Assembly (NCBI RefSeq): GCF_963675815.1 | Contig: NZ_OY776574.1 | Location: forward strand, 1,482,001 to 1,546,000 | DNA: 64,000 nucleotides | Direction: 5' to 3' | Origin: an uncultured Desulfuromusa sp. | Lineage (GTDB): Bacteria; Desulfobacterota; Desulfuromonadia; Desulfuromonadales; Geopsychrobacteraceae | In this document: positions 60,771-64,000 of the stretch, piece by piece | Layout of the letters: every line of letters begins with the position of its first letter | How positions within the stretch are numbered: position 1 is the stretch's first letter | The notes under the pieces: generated by a model | Seen by the model: the letters and a program-made list of their open reading frames with translations, nothing else | Databases searched by the model: none | Told to the model about the DNA's origin: nothing | Program-made: the position numbers and the translations under genes

Positions 60771-61571
60771 TCAGTCTTTTAGATATGCGGCAATGTGGTT
60801 TTTCTCAATATTGTAAAACGTATCAATCAGATTCAGTTGTAAGCTTGCGGGCCCGCTAGCCTCTTTAGCGGCCATTTCTCCACAGATTCCCATGAGCGCC
60901 ATGGCATGGACGGCTGCTGTGAAATAATCGGTATTGATGGCGCTGAAGGCCCCAATCAGGGCCGTTGCGGTACAGCCAAGACCGGTGACTCTGGACATCA
61001 TGGCATCACCATGTGGAACGGCAATTTTTTTGTGACCATCGGTCACCAGATCGATCGCCCCACTGACAACAACAACACAGGAATAATGGTGTGCCAGATT
61101 CAACGCCGCCTGTTCTGCCAGACTGACGTCAGCACCACTATCAACCCCCTTGGTCTGAATTGAGGCATCAACCAAAGACATGATTTCCGATGCGTTTCCT
61201 CTGATAATGCTGGGATTAACAGTTAATAGTTCGCGACAAATTCGGGTGCGATAGGATGTTGCCCCCGAGCCGACGGGATCAAAAATGATCGGAATTCCTT
61301 TTTCAGTCGCAGCTGTCATGGCCAACGCCATTGCTGCAATCCAGTCTTGACTCAGGGTCCCGATGTTGATCACTAATGCTGAAGCGATAGCAACCATCTC
61401 TTCAACCTCTTCTTGAGCGTGAGCCATAACAGGGGAGGCCCCAACCGCCAGAAGTGCATTGGCGGTATTGTTCATGACGACATAATTGGTAATGTTGTGA
61501 ATCAAAGGGGCTGTCTCTCTTACTTTCCGGAGGTCAGCCCAAAGACTCTCAGTGGTGATTTCAGAAATCAT
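60771..61571 (-). CDS. thiM: Hydroxyethylthiazole kinase
   Basis: A 266-residue ribokinase-like enzyme. Thiazole site PLIHNITNYVVMNNTANALL near the N-terminus, IRGNASEIMSL, and RVTGLGCTATALIGAF with the anion-hole/catalytic Cys region. It phosphorylates salvaged hydroxyethylthiazole for ThiE. Lies between ltaE (22 nt) and thiE in one operon. No TPP riboswitch recognised upstream of the operon. Confidence 0.95.
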   Translation of the reverse strand: MISEITTESLWADLRKVRETAPLIHNITNYVVMNNTANALLAVGASPVMAHAQEEVEEMVAIASALVINIGTLSQDWIAAMALAMTAATEKGIPIIFDPVGSGATSYRTRICRELLTVNPSIIRGNASEIMSLVDASIQTKGVDSGADVSLAEQAALNLAHHYSCVVVVSGAIDLVTDGHKKIAVPHGDAMMSRVTGLGCTATALIGAFSAINTDYFTAAVHAMALMGICGEMAAKEASGPASLQLNLIDTFYNIEKNHIAAYLKD

Positions 61572-61593
61572 TTTTTCTCCTGGACAAGGGGTT

Positions 61594-62631
61594 CTAGCCT
61601 AACACCTGTTTCATGGCCGCAACAACAGCATCAACACGTTCGGGAGTGATCCAATAGTGAAGGACGGCTCGAAACTTACGTTCATAACCGGGATAGGGGC
61701 TCAGAAGAATATTGTGCCGGCGCATTGCTGTCGTGAATTCCGCCGGGCTTAATTTTGCAGAGTCTTCCAGCTGGAAAAAGACAAAGCTTGTGTGCTGACT
61801 CAGCATTTTGACATCGGGAACATCCTTGAGCTTTTCAGCAAGATCGGCGGCATTAGCGTGATCTTCATGCAGCCGTTGCGTCATTTTTTGGATGGCAATC
61901 AGTCCTGCTGAAGCAAGAACCCCTGTCTGTCGCATTCCACCACCAAGAATCTTGCGGTTACGATGAGCTTCCTTGATGAACTCTTTACTGCCAAGGAGGA
62001 TTGAACCTGCCGGTGCCCCGAGACCTTTAGATAGGCAAAAAGTCAGACTGTCGGCCCCCGCAATAATTTCAGCGGGAGAAACATTAAATGCTGTCGCTGC
62101 ATTGAAAATCCGCGCTCCATCAATATGTAATTTCAGTTCTCGCCGGTGAGCCAGATCGGCCACTTGCTGAGTGTATTCAGGGCTGAGTGGAACGGAACCC
62201 ACAGTTCCCTGGGTATTCTCAATACTGATCAGTTTCGTCCGGGGGAAATGCTCATTATCTTCACGGATGGCCGCCTCAATTTCATGCAGCAACAAAGTTC
62301 CATCATCCTGCACCTGGAGGGTTCGCGGCATAATTCCACCAAGAGCTGCCATTCCCGCTTGTTCATAGAGGACAATATGGGCTTTATCTCCTGCAATGAT
62401 TTCACTGCCTCGTGGGGCATGGGTTAATAACGCGACCAGGTTTCCCTGGGTGCCGCTGGTGACAAACAGACCGGCTTCCATGCCAAACATGGCGGCAGCT
62501 TCTGCTTCAAGCTGATTAACCGTTGGATCTTCACCATATACGTCATCGCCAACAGGAGCATTTGCCATTGCCGTACGCATTTCAGGGGTGGGATGGGTCA
62601 CGGTATCGCTACGTAAATCAATGAAGTCCAT
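61594..62631 (-). CDS. ltaE: Low-specificity L-threonine aldolase
   Basis: A 345-residue PLP enzyme. MDFIDLRSDTVTHPTPEM is the classic start, HIDGARIFNAATA binds the cofactor and the PLP lysine is in LTFCLSKGLGAPAGS. It cleaves threonine or allo-threonine to glycine and acetaldehyde. ATG 62631 has AAGGA 12 nt upstream; the frame opens 13 codons earlier. First gene of ltaE-thiM-thiE. Confidence 0.94.
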   Translation of the reverse strand: MDFIDLRSDTVTHPTPEMRTAMANAPVGDDVYGEDPTVNQLEAEAAAMFGMEAGLFVTSGTQGNLVALLTHAPRGSEIIAGDKAHIVLYEQAGMAALGGIMPRTLQVQDDGTLLLHEIEAAIREDNEHFPRTKLISIENTQGTVGSVPLSPEYTQQVADLAHRRELKLHIDGARIFNAATAFNVSPAEIIAGADSLTFCLSKGLGAPAGSILLGSKEFIKEAHRNRKILGGGMRQTGVLASAGLIAIQKMTQRLHEDHANAADLAEKLKDVPDVKMLSQHTSFVFFQLEDSAKLSPAEFTTAMRRHNILLSPYPGYERKFRAVLHYWITPERVDAVVAAMKQVLG

Positions 62632-62894
62632 GGGGTATTTATCCTTCTTATGTTTTTGAAATGGGGTCATGAAAGGAGTTTTAAGCTACACAATCATTGT
62701 TCCTCAGGGTTAAATATTACATATATCAATCATTTGTTATGTCTCACAAGACTAAAAAGACATTTACTTTTAGACGCGACTTTTGTGTTCTAATTTCTTT
62801 GCCTCTTACGTCAAACTTGATATTGAGATACCATGATCTATCAGCATGATTTTACATGTGTTTTAAGAAACCAAATTAACTTCAGGAATAAAAA

Positions 62895-63758
62895 ATGAGT
62901 GATGTCTACCTTAACGGTGAATTTATTGACGGCAACCTTGCAAAAATTTCAGTCTTTGATCAGGGTTTTCTCTATGGTGATGGAATATTTGAAAGTTTTC
63001 GCTCTGTTGACAAGAAACTTTACCAATTTTCTAGTCACTACCAGAGGTTGTTGCAGTCAGCAGAAGCTCTTTCTTACCCGGTTGCCTTCACGCAGCAACA
63101 ATTAGAAGATATCCTTCTGGAGCTTTGTGAGAGAAATGGCTGGAATAATGCCTACTACCGGATCACGATCACCCGGGGAAAGGGGCAGATTGGTTTTCAA
63201 CGGGATATGGATAACGACTTGACCTGTCTGATTGTCGGTCGCGAGTTTCTAGGTCTTGATGATCGTTACTATCGGCAGGGGATTGAGGTCAAAGTTGCTC
63301 AAACCCGAAGAAATGCACCCGAAGCTATCAGCCCTAAAATTAAATCTATCAGCAATCTCAATAGTCTTTTAGGAAAGTTGGAAGCAAAGGCAACGGGTGC
63401 TTTTGAGGTTATTATGCTGAACAATAAGGATCATATCTGTGAAGGCTCAGCCTCCAATATTTTTTGGACCCGGGATCAGTGGGTCTTCACTCCTGCCGCT
63501 TCAACAGGATTGCTGGAAGGGGTGACGCGCGCAACGATTATGCGCTTGTGCGAAGAAAAATTGAACCTGCGTGTTATCGCAGGGGAATTCAAACTCCAGG
63601 ATCTACAATTTTCTGATGAAGTTTTTATTACGTCAACGTCCCTGGAAGTGATTCCTGTGGTTAAGGTTGATGGATTTATCATCAATCAGGGGCAGGTCGG
63701 TCCTATTGCCAGACGTTTACGGGAAGAGTTGCATCTGGATATGGGAACAGGGAGTTGA
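62895..63758 (+). CDS. Class IV aminotransferase (IlvE/PabC/DAAT type)
   Basis: A 287-residue fold-type IV PLP enzyme. Start VYLNGEFIDGNLAKISVFDQ, DGIFESFR, PLP lysine in ISPKIKSISNLNSLLGKLEA, then EGSASNIFWTRD and TGLLEGVTRATIM. The family includes branched-chain aminotransferase, aminodeoxychorismate lyase and D-amino acid transaminase; at this length the lyase (PabC) or a D-amino acid enzyme are as likely as IlvE. Nine nt before the pseudouridine synthase gene. Confidence 0.88.
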   Translation: MSDVYLNGEFIDGNLAKISVFDQGFLYGDGIFESFRSVDKKLYQFSSHYQRLLQSAEALSYPVAFTQQQLEDILLELCERNGWNNAYYRITITRGKGQIGFQRDMDNDLTCLIVGREFLGLDDRYYRQGIEVKVAQTRRNAPEAISPKIKSISNLNSLLGKLEAKATGAFEVIMLNNKDHICEGSASNIFWTRDQWVFTPAASTGLLEGVTRATIMRLCEEKLNLRVIAGEFKLQDLQFSDEVFITSTSLEVIPVVKVDGFIINQGQVGPIARRLREELHLDMGTGS

Positions 63759-63767
63759 GGAAAGACA

Positions 63768-64000
63768 ATGCCTGAATTTACTGTCACTGACAAAGATGCC
63801 GGATTAACAGCTGAAAAGTTTTTGCAGGAATCAATTCCTGCGGCACCTGTTGGTTATCTGCGCCAGTTGTTTAAAAAAGGAAAAGTAAAAAGTCGTGGCG
63901 GAAATATTGCTGCCAATGATTGTCTGCCAACGGGTACAAAGATCTCCGTACCTGAAAGTGCACGGATTCTGGAGTTGATGTCTGCACCTCAACGTTCAGC
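63768..64000 (+). CDS. RluA-family pseudouridine synthase (N-terminal part)
   Basis: Seventy-eight residues are in the window, cut by its end. The segment is an S4-like RNA-binding domain: AGLTAEKFLQESIPAAPVGY, LRQLFKKGKVKSRGG and LPTGTKISVP, the usual head of RluA/RluC/RluD enzymes that isomerise uridine in 23S rRNA. ATG 63768 follows GAGGAAAG. The catalytic aspartate lies beyond the window, so the subfamily is open. Confidence 0.75.
   Translation, partial: MPEFTVTDKDAGLTAEKFLQESIPAAPVGYLRQLFKKGKVKSRGGNIAANDCLPTGTKISVPESARILELMSAPQRS

Noticed and set aside
62632..62894. TPP riboswitch before ltaE-thiM-thiE
   Set aside because: No CUGAGA or ACCUGAUCUGG-type segments on the minus strand.

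Overview
The window is ordinary, densely packed chromosomal DNA of a Gram-negative, moderate-GC bacterium (I judge the GC to be in the high forties by eye; not computed). The gene content best fits a marine or halotolerant member of the Desulfuromonadales (Geobacter/Pelobacter/Desulfuromusa type): RND efflux with a TolC channel, lipid A ethanolamine-phosphate transfer, a GGDEF protein, a tripartite tricarboxylate transporter, and above all several routes to compatible solutes. The lineage is an inference; there is no rRNA in the window.

Layout. 0-4.5 kb: the end of a HAD phosphatase, an MFS exporter coupled to an S1-domain protein, a diacylglycerol kinase-PAP2 fusion and a small secreted protein. 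4.5-10.6 kb (minus): a five-gene envelope operon (LtaS-like sulfatase, EptA, DgkA, response regulator, histidine kinase); both lipid-headgroup transferases would release diacylglycerol, which DgkA would recycle. 10.8-16.8 kb (plus): a TetR-controlled RND efflux operon with two abutting 18-bp operator-like palindromes at its promoter. 16.8-22.8 kb (plus): a sucrose operon (sucrose-phosphate synthase, sucrose-phosphatase, fructokinase, amylosucrase). 22.8-26.5 kb: a kinase-like ATPase, the manganese exporter MntP and an ArgA-like acetyltransferase.

26.5-28.7 kb (minus): seryl-tRNA synthetase followed by tRNA-Ser(UGA), tRNA-Ser(GCU) and tRNA-Arg(ACG). Behind each tRNA-Ser gene lies a structured, non-coding 117-bp core that ends in an exact duplicate of that gene's own 3' end. 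The two cores are about 85% identical with covarying hairpins. This is the most unusual structure in the window.

28.8-38.1 kb: a universal stress protein, transporters, an MBL hydrolase, a pair of paralogous tiny membrane proteins, and a glucosylglycerate locus (a probable glucosylglycerate phosphorylase converging on GpgS and its phosphatase, with a 2-hydroxyacid dehydrogenase and a diguanylate cyclase upstream). 38.4-44.8 kb: a DisA/DAC-like nucleotide-cyclase-type protein, a MarR regulator, the N-epsilon-acetyl-beta-lysine genes ablA-ablB with a perfect 14-bp palindrome at their promoter, a second KamA-type radical SAM enzyme with an altered substrate pocket, and rpsU. Sucrose, glucosylglycerate and N-epsilon-acetyl-beta-lysine together make this an osmoprotection region.

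44.8-64 kb: threonine-to-glycine catabolism (tdh-kbl) with a thiamine-binding protein; hflKC; a GC-richer tctCBA transporter with a divergent CitAB-type two-component system; a PLP aminotransferase; a MocR regulator with an EamA exporter; ltaE-thiM-thiE, which again couples threonine cleavage to thiamine salvage; a class IV aminotransferase; and the start of an RluA-type pseudouridine synthase cut by the window edge. No insertion sequence, prophage, CRISPR array or rRNA was seen.
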